Origin: Pandoraea faecigallinarum
Lineage (GTDB): Bacteria; Pseudomonadota; Gammaproteobacteria; Burkholderiales; Burkholderiaceae
Assembly: GCF_001029105.3 (NCBI RefSeq)
Contig: NZ_CP011807.3
Coordinates: 5,177,672-5,241,671 of the forward strand
Direction: 5' to 3'
DNA: 64,000 nt
In this document: in pieces, positions 38,461 to 46,203 of the stretch
Layout of the letters: each line of letters starts with the position of its first letter
How positions within the stretch are numbered: the first letter of the stretch is position 1
The notes under the pieces: model-generated
The model's input: only the letters and a program-made list of their open reading frames with translations
What the model was told of the DNA's origin: nothing
The model's database searches: none
Program-made: the position numbers and the translations under genes

Positions 38461-38955
38461 TTAGCGCGCGGCCGGCCGGTTGTTCGACAGATAGCTCAGC
38501 GGCAGCGCGTTGCTTCGCTTGAAAGCGCTCAATACGATGTTCGAGCGCACGTTCTCCACGCCCGGCACCTGCATGAGCCGCTTCATCACGAACGCGGACA
38601 GCGCGTTCAGATCCGGCACCACGATCCTCAGCAGATAGTCCGCCTCGCCGACCACAGCGTGGCATTCGAGCACTTCGGGCAGCAAATCGATTTCCGCCTG
38701 AAAACGTTCGATGACCTGATCGCCATGATGCTGCAAACGCAATGTCGTGAACGCGGTCACCGCCAGACCCAATGCCTCGGGCCGCAATACCACGCGATAC
38801 CCCTCGATGACCCCCGCGGCTTCCAGCCGTTGCAGACGTCGACCGATCTGCGACGCCGAGAGCGCCACGTGTTCCGCCAACTGGTGATGAGTGGCCCGTC
38901 CTTCCTTTTGCAACGCGTCCAAAAGGGCCAAATCGAAGCTATCCAGATCAAGCAT
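38461..38955 (-). CDS. Lrp/AsnC-family regulator of the phh genes
   Basis: A 164-residue feast/famine regulator: HTH at ~1-55 (THHQLAEHVALSASQIGRRL) and RAM domain at ~60-145 (LPEVLECHAVVGEADYLLRI). The start at 38955 has GGAGA 6 bases upstream. It is divergent from phhA across 141 bases containing several operator-like repeats, so phenylalanine- or tyrosine-responsive control of phhA is likely (inference). Confidence 0.92.
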   Translation of the reverse strand: MLDLDSFDLALLDALQKEGRATHHQLAEHVALSASQIGRRLQRLEAAGVIEGYRVVLRPEALGLAVTAFTTLRLQHHGDQVIERFQAEIDLLPEVLECHAVVGEADYLLRIVVPDLNALSAFVMKRLMQVPGVENVRSNIVLSAFKRSNALPLSYLSNNRPAAR

Positions 38956-39096
38956 GACGATTCTCCGCAATAAATCACTTTTTTATGCGAAATTTATGCA
39001 AACGACTTCCACCACAGGCGCATTATGCGCCCATTTCGCATGCCATGCGCAATACACTTTCAATCACCGTCACCGCTTGATTGAGTCGTTCGTATC
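38956..39096. promoter_or_regulatory. Divergent lrp-phhA promoter with inverted repeats
   Basis: The 141-base interval contains GGCGCAT-T-ATGCGCC (39017-39031), a perfect 7-bp inverted repeat, followed by TTCGCAT-GCC-ATGCGCA (39035-39051), and an ATGCGAA half-site (38985-38991) in an AT-rich stretch. Recurrent ATGCG half-sites with dyad symmetry are what an Lrp-type octamer would bind. Confidence 0.55.
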
Positions 39097-39942
39097 ATGT
39101 CTCTTACCGCCATGCTCCAGGAGCAATTCGACGCAGGTCTCACGACCCGCTCCGACTTCACCATCGATCAACCCGTCGAGCAATACGGCGCGGTGGATCA
39201 CGCGGTGTGGCAGCAGCTTTACGAACGTCAAACGGCGATGTTGCCTGGCCGCGTGTGCGATGCCTTCATGGAGGGCATTCGCGCTCTCGACATGGACGCC
39301 AGTCGCGTGCCGGAGTTCGAACGGCTGAACGAAAAACTGATGGCGGCAACCGGCTGGCAGGTCGTGGCGGTGCCCGGCCTCGTGCCGGACGAAGTCTTCT
39401 TCGACCACCTGGCCAACCGGCGCTTTCCCGCGACGTGGTGGATGCGCCGCCCGGATCAGCTCGACTACCTTCAGGAACCCGACTGCTTCCACGACGTGTT
39501 CGGTCACGTGCCACTGCTCGCCAATCCGGTATTCGCCGACTTCATGCAAGCCTACGGCAAAGCCGGCACGGTCGCGCAGTCGCTGGGCGCGTTGCCGTTG
39601 CTCGCACGTCTGTACTGGTACACCGTCGAATTCGGGCTGATGCGTGACGGCGACGGCCTGCGGATCTACGGCGCGGGCATCGTCTCCAGCCGAGGCGAAA
39701 CGGAGTTCTCGCTGACCTCGCGCGAGCCGAACCGTATCGGGTTCTCGCTCGAGCGCGTGTTGCGCACGCAGTACCGCATCGACACCTTCCAGCAGACATA
39801 CTTCGTCATCGACGATTTCGCTCAGTTGTTCGACGCAATGCGCGCCGATCTGCCGGCGCTGTTCAAGGCGTTTGCCGAACAACCGTCCTTCGAGGCCGGC
39901 GCCCGGCGTCGCACGGACACGCAAATTCTGCTGCCGGCATGA
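39097..39942 (+). CDS. phhA: Phenylalanine 4-monooxygenase
   Basis: A 281-residue non-haem iron, tetrahydropterin-dependent enzyme converting phenylalanine to tyrosine. The iron-binding DCFHDVFGHVP (two histidines) and the later YWYTVEFGL glutamate are intact. Length fits the monomeric bacterial enzyme, which lacks the animal regulatory domain. Regulated in all likelihood by the divergent Lrp-type gene. Its cofactor-recycling partner phhB is downstream but separated by 433 bases. Confidence 0.97.
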   Translation: MSLTAMLQEQFDAGLTTRSDFTIDQPVEQYGAVDHAVWQQLYERQTAMLPGRVCDAFMEGIRALDMDASRVPEFERLNEKLMAATGWQVVAVPGLVPDEVFFDHLANRRFPATWWMRRPDQLDYLQEPDCFHDVFGHVPLLANPVFADFMQAYGKAGTVAQSLGALPLLARLYWYTVEFGLMRDGDGLRIYGAGIVSSRGETEFSLTSREPNRIGFSLERVLRTQYRIDTFQQTYFVIDDFAQLFDAMRADLPALFKAFAEQPSFEAGARRRTDTQILLPA

Positions 39943-40375
39943 TGACACAGCACGGGACGTTGTCTGACGCGGCGTCCCACGCTGGCGTGCCACGCCTGCG
40001 AATTGCGGCGCACCAGGTTCGGCGGGCGTCCTTCGAAGCGCAGCGCTCGCGCGCCGTGCGCCGCGCAATCACAGCCCCAACGTGCGGCACCATCAGGCAA
40101 TCGGACAATCAGACAGCGCTTACACACATACGGTGCCAGCCTGTGGAACAATAGGTCGAATGAGACGGCGATTCCGCCGTCTCATGGGCGCCGGGGCGCT
40201 GCGTCGGGTGTTGCCGACTTTTCCCCCCACACCGCACGCAGTCATCGTCGACGCCACACCGGCACGGCGGATTCACCGTGGTTCGAAGTCGCTCAAGTCG
40301 GTTCGAATCTGCTCGAATCAGCCCGGCTTGCGCCAAATCGCATCAACTTGCACCAAACGCTTTGAAAGGAATGCC
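39943..40375 (+). other. phhA-phhB spacer with hairpin
   Basis: A 433-base gap without a convincing gene. It contains a perfect 11-bp inverted repeat, ATGAGACGGCG (40160-40170) and its complement (40175-40185), with a 4-base loop and no T-run after it. It may attenuate or stabilise the phhA-phhB transcript; a separate phhB promoter could also lie here. Confidence 0.45.
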
Positions 40376-40681
40376 ATGACAACACGACTCTCATCCGAGG
40401 AACGCGCCACGCTGGCCGAAGTGCTGCCCGAGTGGCACCAGGTGGTCGGACGCGACGCCATCCAGCGCAGTTTCACGTTTCACGACTTCAACGAAGCTTT
40501 CGGCTTCATGACGCAGGTGGCGCTCAAAGCGGAGAAGATGAACCATCACCCGGAGTGGTTCAACGTCTATAACCGCGTGGATATCACGCTGTCGACGCAC
40601 GACGCCGACGGCCTTACCGAACGCGACGTAGCACTGGCGACGGCCATCGATCAGTTCGCAGGCGATCGCGCGTCCGACTGA
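40376..40681 (+). CDS. phhB: Pterin-4a-carbinolamine dehydratase
   Basis: A 101-residue enzyme recycling the 4a-hydroxy-tetrahydropterin made by PhhA. The family motif is visible as [20 protein letters not shown] with the catalytic histidine pair, followed by [25 protein letters not shown] precedes the ATG at 40376. The frame is open for 98 more codons upstream, but those are not protein-like. Confidence 0.95.
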   Translation: MTTRLSSEERATLAEVLPEWHQVVGRDAIQRSFTFHDFNEAFGFMTQVALKAEKMNHHPEWFNVYNRVDITLSTHDADGLTERDVALATAIDQFAGDRASD

Positions 40682-40693
40682 GGCCCGGCGTGC

Positions 40694-41146
40694 TCAGCGC
40701 TTCGGCGCGAGCAGCGTGCCGCGACACGCCTTGCTGCCGCAATGACAGGCGTATTCGCGTTTGAGTTTCTTGGTGTAGCGGGCGTCGATCACAAGACCGT
40801 AGTCATAGAAGAGTTCTTCGCCCGCATCGATATCGCGCATCGCATAGATATAGACGCGCTCCCCTTCCTCCCGCGCTTCGCAATTCGGCGAGCACGCATG
40901 GTTGATCCAGCGGGCATTGTTGCCATTGACCTTGCCGTCGATGCACCGACCGTCTTCCAGACTGAAATAAAAGGTGTGCGTCGGATGCGCCGGATCGTGC
41001 GGATGGCGGCGCAAGGCCTCGCGCCACGAAATGATCTCGCCCTTGTATTCGATCACGCGCTCCCCTTTCTTGAGGCGCTTGATCGCATACACACCCTTTC
41101 CGTGGACGCCTGATTTTCTGACTTCGATTCTGCGCTTGGCTGCCAT
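40694..41146 (-). CDS. SET-domain protein (putative lysine methyltransferase)
   Basis: A 150-residue protein consisting almost only of a SET domain: IEVRKSGVHGKGVYA at the start, the SAM-binding NHACSPNCEA in the middle, the catalytic-tyrosine motif GEELFYDYG, and a post-SET zinc cluster CHCGSKACRGTLL. All key SET residues are present, so SAM-dependent protein lysine methylation is expected; the substrate in a histone-less cell is unknown (HU-like proteins and ribosomal proteins are candidates). The start at 41146 gives MAAKRRIEVRKSG. It is convergent with phhB. A eukaryote-derived gene is a reasonable guess for the family, but wide in Burkholderiales. Confidence 0.9.
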   Translation of the reverse strand: MAAKRRIEVRKSGVHGKGVYAIKRLKKGERVIEYKGEIISWREALRRHPHDPAHPTHTFYFSLEDGRCIDGKVNGNNARWINHACSPNCEAREEGERVYIYAMRDIDAGEELFYDYGLVIDARYTKKLKREYACHCGSKACRGTLLAPKR

Positions 41147-41227
41147 CTCTATGCGATGAGGTTTCGTGGATGCAAAAAAGCGCAGTGTACAGGCACGCGA
41201 CGCACATGTGCGTGACAACCTCGGACG

Positions 41228-41260
41228 AAAAAAAAACGTCACCCGGTCGCGGATGACGTT
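41228..41260 (-). terminator. Rho-independent terminator of the marR-like gene
   Basis: Stem 41235-41244 with 41251-41260 (AACGTC-ACCC against GGATGACGTT, one G-T pair), followed on the minus strand by an eight- or nine-base T-run (A-run at 41228-41236 on the + strand). It lies about 60 bases after the stop of the MarR-type gene. Confidence 0.85.
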
Positions 41261-41321
41261 CTCCCCCTGATTCGCGCCACTCGGGCATGACGCCCGAGCG
41301 CGACGAAGGACGACCCGATGC

Positions 41322-41963
41322 TCAGGTCTTGCTGTACAGCTTCCAGACTTTGTTACGCGTGGCGATATCCGCCTCGACGTGCGCGTTGCAGTCGAGTGCG
41401 AGTCCCGCATCGTCGTATGTCTTGTCGAAGTAGTTGCAGTGATAGGGACCCTTGCCGCGGGCCGCCGTCTCGAAGTGCTCGCACGTCAGACACATGCGCT
41501 GCTGCGGCACGTCGCCACGGCTTTCCATCGTCGAGATGAGCTTGACGAGCATGCGGTACAGCTGTGCCCGGTCCTTTTCGCTCAACAGATCGGCGGCCGT
41601 CGTCACGAAACTCGCCCATTGCGACGCCCGCTTGGCCGACGTGCGACCTTTGGTCGTCAGACGCAACGCCAGTGCACGGCCGTCGTTGGCATCGCGACGC
41701 TTTTCGACAAGCCCCTTGCTTTCCAACGTGCTCACGGCCTCGCTGACCGTGGCCGATGTCAGGGCGGCATCCTCCGCAATCTCGCCCAGTCGCATCGGCA
41801 CGCCGCGCATGAGCAGGAGCGTGAGAATCTCACCCTGCGTCGGCGTCAATCCAGACAGTGCCGCGCCTTCCCAGGCGTGGCTCCGTAACGCGGTTCCCAT
41901 GCGCAACAAGCCTGCCGTTACGCGCTTGGAGAGCGGTTCATCAAGTGGGGTCGGGGTAGCCAT
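41322..41963 (-). CDS. MarR-family regulator with cysteine-rich C-terminal tail
   Basis: A 213-residue regulator. Residues 1-150 form a normal MarR winged helix (LTPTQGEILTLLL; LTSATVSEAVSTLESKGLVEKRRDANDGRA split across the recognition helix and wing). The last ~60 residues are an extra domain with four cysteines, C158-x2-C161, C176 and C192, plus histidines 163 and 195. The arrangement suggests a Zn or Fe-S site and so a metal or redox sensor, unlike the usual phenolic-ligand MarR. It is transcribed from a sigma70-like promoter overlapped by an inverted repeat, with a very short leader and no ribosome-binding sequence. Confidence 0.88.
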   Translation of the reverse strand: MATPTPLDEPLSKRVTAGLLRMGTALRSHAWEGAALSGLTPTQGEILTLLLMRGVPMRLGEIAEDAALTSATVSEAVSTLESKGLVEKRRDANDGRALALRLTTKGRTSAKRASQWASFVTTAADLLSEKDRAQLYRMLVKLISTMESRGDVPQQRMCLTCEHFETAARGKGPYHCNYFDKTYDDAGLALDCNAHVEADIATRNKVWKLYSKT

Positions 41964-41971
41964 GATTTTCG

Positions 41972-42014
41972 TTAGGATTTCTAAAAACTATACGTCGATA
42001 AAACAGCTTGTCAA
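41972..42014 (-). promoter_or_regulatory. Promoter and MarR-type operator of the 41.9-kb regulator
   Basis: On the minus strand: TTGACA (42009-42014), 16-base spacer, TATAGT (41987-41992), then the inverted repeat TTAG-N5-CTAA (41972-41984) covering the expected start point. The repeat is in the position of an autorepressor operator. The transcript would begin only about 15-20 bases before the ATG. Confidence 0.7.
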
Positions 42015-42815
42015 ATGAACTCACGGGCGGTGCATCACACGTCTTGACTTCATGCATCGTATATTTTGGTGCCCCGCCCGGGGGAAACCCTAAGCAACTT
42101 CCGTGTTGATACTCGACGGCGAGTCGCTGTTGAACACGCCGCCCCACCACGATTCCATTGTGTGTTCTGAGTTTAATTTTGGCGTATCAGTTCTTGTACT
42201 GATCTCCCAAATCCTACTCACGATGTTTACAAAATATTGGTGTCCTGCGCACTTGCATGGCAAAACGTCGTATAGACAAAATCATTTCGCATCCCATGCG
42301 AATTACATCGTTCGTTGAATTGATGTAACGCTCTGCGGCGTGCCGAAGCGCGTCGTACTTCACACCAAATCTCAGCTGTCCTGCAAAGCCCCGCCGGACG
42401 TGCCTCGTAGACGGTAGCGACATATTTCACGAGCGCCGCGTCCCTGTTACGTCCCCCAAGAATTTCCCTCGATTTTCGAGACATCGCCGCTGTGCCGGTG
42501 CCGTCACGCGCGCGCGCACGCCCCCGCCTGCGTTTCGACAGAACACAAATGATTTGAAACACGACCGTCGGTCATGTGACACCGAGGGTTGCGTTACCTG
42601 CGTTACGCAAGAAAAAGGAGGAAAGCTCTGATCGGCATGTCCGCAGACAAACGCTTCGGAACATGCGAATTGAGAAAACTGACGGTACGGACGTCGTCGC
42701 TCGTTGCGGCCAGCAAAACCAACTTCAATCACTTCTTGCACCACGTGCGGCGGGTCGTAAAAACAAGTGGCGAGATTGTATCCGCGAACCGGCCGGGCAA
42801 AGCGAGAACATCAAA
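42015..42815. other. Gene-free, low-GC left part of the 1.4-kb intergenic region
   Basis: No credible coding sequence was found on either strand. Composition is clearly less GC-rich than neighbours. Two perfect dyads are visible: ATCAGT-N6-ACTGAT (42187-42203) and TTCGCAT-CCC-ATGCGAA (42286-42302). The second closely matches a dyad upstream of phhA (39035-39051). The region adjoins the DnaA-box cluster and may be the flank of the replication origin. Confidence 0.5.
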
Positions 42816-43114
42816 ATTATCCACAAAACCGGGTTTTCGGGGGTCTCTTGCACAATATTTAGGCGCCTGTGGATAACTTTCTGGATAACTTATCGGACTA
42901 GTTGTGCATGGGTTCGGGATAAGTTGCGAAGCTTTCCACAGGGGGCAAAAACTGTTCGGAGTTGTTCTCGGGATACCCGCTGTTTTTCCATCCAGTTCTC
43001 ATTCCGGCAACCTCCTGTTTACACAACGTTAACTGTGGTTATCCACAGGAGTTGGCCACCTTTGTTAACTACTACTATGTATACATACAGTAAACCTATT
43101 AAAACCTTAAAACC
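42816..43114. other. oriC: Putative chromosomal replication origin (oriC-like)
   Basis: Three perfect DnaA boxes (TTATCCACA): 42817-42825 (+), 42868-42876 (-), 43039-43047 (+). Near-matches follow at 42880-42888 (TTATCCAGA, -), 42932-42940 (CTTTCCACA, +) and 43016-43024 (GTTTACACA-type). Twenty bases after the last perfect box comes ACTACTACTA (43068-43077), which resembles the trinucleotide repeats of DnaA-trio elements in the same orientation as in Bacillus. It lies within an AT-rich tract (43061-43114, about 14 of 54 bases G or C) that could serve as the unwinding element. The rpmH end, where dnaA should be, lies 20 kb away. Confidence 0.65.
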
Positions 43115-43311
43115 TTGCTGCGAGCGACGCGAAAACAGCAAAACCCTGTCAGCCTGAACAGTGGAAAACGAAGGGTTCGCGATGCTTGATTCGAGCCTCG
43201 CAAAGCCCCTTCCGGCATGTCTTGCCTCACCGAGCGGCACGAACCGGCTGCACTTCCCGCGGTGTGCCGCACAAACGCCTGCCGAACCCGTGACAACAAA
43301 CCGTCCGGGCA

Positions 43312-43338
43312 TAAAAAAACCCCGCCAAGGCGGGGTTT
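43312..43338 (-). terminator. Rho-independent terminator of the YbdK-type ligase gene
   Basis: CCCCGCC (43320-43326) pairs with GGCGGGG (43329-43335) around a 2-base AA loop, with flanking AAA/TTT extending the stem and a seven-base T-run on the minus strand. It sits about 50 bases after the ligase stop and separates that gene from the origin-like region. Confidence 0.88.
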
Positions 43339-43388
43339 CCTAACACCGACCGCATTGCGATCGGTAGCGACAACAACAAGGGCTCAGG

Positions 43389-44504
43389 TCATGCCGCCCA
43401 TCGCAGGCACTGCTGCCGGACCATCTCGTTAAGGGACTTGGCGTCGGCCTGGATCTCGCGCAACCACACCGCATCGTTCTTGCCCGACGAGACCAGTTGC
43501 CGGATGTCTTCACATGCCGCTTCGGCTTCCAGCGCCACGGCATGCGGTTTGATCAGATCCAGTGTCTTCGCGACGTGATCGCCCAGCATCGAGCGCTCAC
43601 CAGTCTGCGGATCGACATAAGCGCCTTCCAGACCGAAACGGCAGGCCTCGAAGCGGTTGAACGTGTAGACCAGATAATCGTCTTCGCTGAGTTCGAACGG
43701 ACGCTCGTTGAGCAGATAATGCGCCAGAGACTGGATGTAACAGGCGATAGCGGCCGCGCGGTCCACCGACAAGGGGGTATCCATCACCCGGACCTCGATC
43801 GTGCCAAAACCCGGTTTGGGGCGAATGTCCCAGTAGAAGTCCTTCATGCTTTCGACCACGCCGGTCTTCACCATCTTGTCGAAGTAAGTCTCGAAATCAG
43901 ACCACTTTAGGACGAACGGCGCACGGCCCGATAGTGGAAACGCGAAAACGGAGTTCAGGCGGGCCGAATGGAAACCGGTGTCCACCCCCTGCACGTACGG
44001 CGACGACGCCGACAGCGCGATGAAATGAGGGATGTAACGCGACATGGCGTGCAGGAGGTACAGTGCACTGTCCGGATCCGGGCAACCGATGTGCACGTGC
44101 TGGCCGAAGACCGTGAACTGCTTGGCCAGATATCCATAGAGTTCGGACAGGAAGTGGAATCGGGGCGAGTCGTAGATCGTTCGCTCGCTCCAGCGCTGAA
44201 ACGCATGTGTCCCGCCGCCGCACAAACCGACGTTCAGCTGTTCGCTCGCCGCTACCAGCACATCGCGTACCCGGCGCAGTTGCGCGAGCGCGTCGCTATG
44301 GTGATGGCAGATGTCCGTGGACAGCTCGATCATGCTTTCGGTCATCTCGGGCTTGATGTCGCCAGGATGCGTTTCCTTGGCGACAAGACGCATGACGTCG
44401 GCCGCTGCCTTGGTCAGATCGTAGTCGTGACGATTGACGATCTGCATCTCCAACTCCACCCCGAAGGTGCAGGGCTTCGAGGGAATGAATTCTTCTAATG
44501 ACAT
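43389..44504 (-). CDS. ybdK: YbdK-type carboxylate-amine ligase (glutamate-cysteine ligase 2 family)
   Basis: A 371-residue ATP-dependent ligase of the GCS2 family. [11 protein letters not shown] at the N-terminus, [23 protein letters not shown] and [13 protein letters not shown] are the conserved ATP/substrate motifs. Members of this group have weak glutamate-cysteine ligase activity in vitro; the in vivo substrate is unclear. AAGGA precedes the ATG. The antiporter gene ends 15 bases upstream on the same strand, so the two are probably co-transcribed. Confidence 0.93.
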   Translation of the reverse strand: MSLEEFIPSKPCTFGVELEMQIVNRHDYDLTKAAADVMRLVAKETHPGDIKPEMTESMIELSTDICHHHSDALAQLRRVRDVLVAASEQLNVGLCGGGTHAFQRWSERTIYDSPRFHFLSELYGYLAKQFTVFGQHVHIGCPDPDSALYLLHAMSRYIPHFIALSASSPYVQGVDTGFHSARLNSVFAFPLSGRAPFVLKWSDFETYFDKMVKTGVVESMKDFYWDIRPKPGFGTIEVRVMDTPLSVDRAAAIACYIQSLAHYLLNERPFELSEDDYLVYTFNRFEACRFGLEGAYVDPQTGERSMLGDHVAKTLDLIKPHAVALEAEAACEDIRQLVSSGKNDAVWLREIQADAKSLNEMVRQQCLRWAA

Positions 44505-44519
44505 GGCTTGATCCTTGCC

Positions 44520-45725
44520 TTAATCCTTACGTTCACCGACGAGGGCCAATGCCCAATAGACCACCAGCGGCGCGGCCAGTTGCAGCAAGGCGATAGAGCA
44601 CATCACAACCGCCTTGAGCATCGGATCGAATTGCGGGTAGATGTCGTACGTGTCGGCAACGAGTACGAAGGCGAGACTGGCCATCGGGCACAACGACAAC
44701 CCGAGCGCGACGGCCTGTTTGTAACTGATACCGGCCTGATGGGCGACGGCGACCGTGCCCACCACCTTGGCGGCACCTCTGACGATGATGATCGCCAGCG
44801 CCGCGAGCCCACCGAGCATGACGTATTCCCACTGGAACGCCAGCGACGTCAGCACGAACAACACCACCGCCAGCAGCCAGCCCGCGGTGCCGAAGTACGC
44901 GGGCCACAGTTGGGGCCGCTCGTCCAGATTCCGGAAAATGATCCCGGCGAGCAGCAGCGTAAGCGAGTTCGGCAGCTTGAGCATGTGCACCAGGGCGACC
45001 ATCAGCATGATCAGACCGATGAGCATCACAAAGGCATGATGATCCTGACTGCCGAACTTGCGAAAGACCAGATTGCAGGCCTTGGCCAGAACGAACGCCA
45101 GCACGATCGAGCCGATCAGCAAATAGAGCGGGTGGAACAGCACGACCCAGAAACTGGAGTGGTACGCCTGGTGCACCCAGCCGTAGACGAGTTTGACCGC
45201 CACGACCGCATACACGCTGTTGAGCGCCGCCAGCGCCAGCAGACGCTCCGTCACCTGGCCCTCGGCGCGAAGCTCGTTCTTGAGCTGGATGACCACCGCC
45301 GGTGACGTCGCCATGCTGATGGACGCGATGAGAACCGCCGTGAGCGGCGATACGCTGAAGACGCGCAACACCGCGTATACCGCGATGAAGGTGAGCAAAG
45401 CTTCGAGCGCACTGGTGACGATGATCCACGGATTGGACCGCATCCACTTCAGGTTGAGGCGGCTGCCCAGTTCGAAGAGCAGCAGGCCCAGCGCCAGATC
45501 GATCAGCAGCCGGATCGCCGCGCTCGTCTGCGCGTCCAGCATCGATGAAAGACCCAGGGTGCCACCGACCAGCCCGACCACGGCGTAACCGGTGATGCGC
45601 GGCAGGCGCAGTCTCCGGAAACAGATTTCCCCGGCGAGTCCGGCAAATACCAATGCCAGCCCTGCGAAGAAAACGGGATCGGGCGCCGGCGGCCAGCCCG
45701 GAAAAAGGGACAGTTCCGACGTCAT
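44520..45725 (-). CDS. Cation:proton antiporter, CPA2/Kef-type
   Basis: A 401-residue membrane protein with about 12 hydrophobic segments and CPA2 features: GEICFRRLRLPRITGYAVVG near the start and ISMATSPAVVIQLKNELRAEGQVTERLLALAA (shown in parts) in the core, the place of the ion-binding residues. It lacks the C-terminal TrkA-N regulatory domain of KefB/KefC. The start at 45725 removes 28 upstream residues that look non-coding. It lies 15 bases before the YbdK-type ligase; a link to glutathione-like metabolites is conceivable because KefB/C are glutathione-gated, but this is inference. Confidence 0.88.
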   Translation of the reverse strand: MTSELSLFPGWPPAPDPVFFAGLALVFAGLAGEICFRRLRLPRITGYAVVGLVGGTLGLSSMLDAQTSAAIRLLIDLALGLLLFELGSRLNLKWMRSNPWIIVTSALEALLTFIAVYAVLRVFSVSPLTAVLIASISMATSPAVVIQLKNELRAEGQVTERLLALAALNSVYAVVAVKLVYGWVHQAYHSSFWVVLFHPLYLLIGSIVLAFVLAKACNLVFRKFGSQDHHAFVMLIGLIMLMVALVHMLKLPNSLTLLLAGIIFRNLDERPQLWPAYFGTAGWLLAVVLFVLTSLAFQWEYVMLGGLAALAIIIVRGAAKVVGTVAVAHQAGISYKQAVALGLSLCPMASLAFVLVADTYDIYPQFDPMLKAVVMCSIALLQLAAPLVVYWALALVGERKD

Positions 45726-46203
45726 TAATGCTCGCTTTGCGCCGCTTGACGGCGCATCAAGTGGTGAAAAGGAAAGAAAGTCGCGCGCGGGGTTGCAGAT
45801 GAAGGACAAATGCGCGACGGACCCGAAGGGTTGGGGTCATTTTGCCACACTCGGTTTCCAAGGCCTTCAAACGGGCGTCACGTTGGCGGCAGGCCCGCTG
45901 CGAGGCGATGCCGGTTTGCCGCCCTGCCGGGCGGCGAAACGCACGCCGCACGATGCGGTCGCCCTCGGGAAGTACGGAGGCAAGCGCCGTGAGGCGCGCC
46001 GCCTCCGCGTGAGGCAGGTCTTCAACCCCTATAGGGTCAGATTCGATTATTCAGGGCGTCCGACTTTTCGGAGAATGGCGGCACCGGACATCGGCAGAGC
46101 TGTTTCCTGCCAACGTGAACGACGGCCGACGCCGGGTCTTGTCCGATGAGCCGGACGAACAGCCCAGCGCTATCCTCGTCGCCCCTCGGACGCGACTCCC
46201 ATA
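45726..46203. other. Gene-free interval between antiporter and mnmC
   Basis: 478 bases. I see no credible coding sequence, RNA gene or terminator. The longer open frames here are continuations of frames antisense to neighbours. The first ~100 bases presumably hold the antiporter promoter. Confidence 0.5.

Noticed and set aside
42589..42876. A 95-residue open frame in the origin-like region
   Set aside because: Basic, low-complexity translation, runs through DnaA boxes and has no support as a gene.
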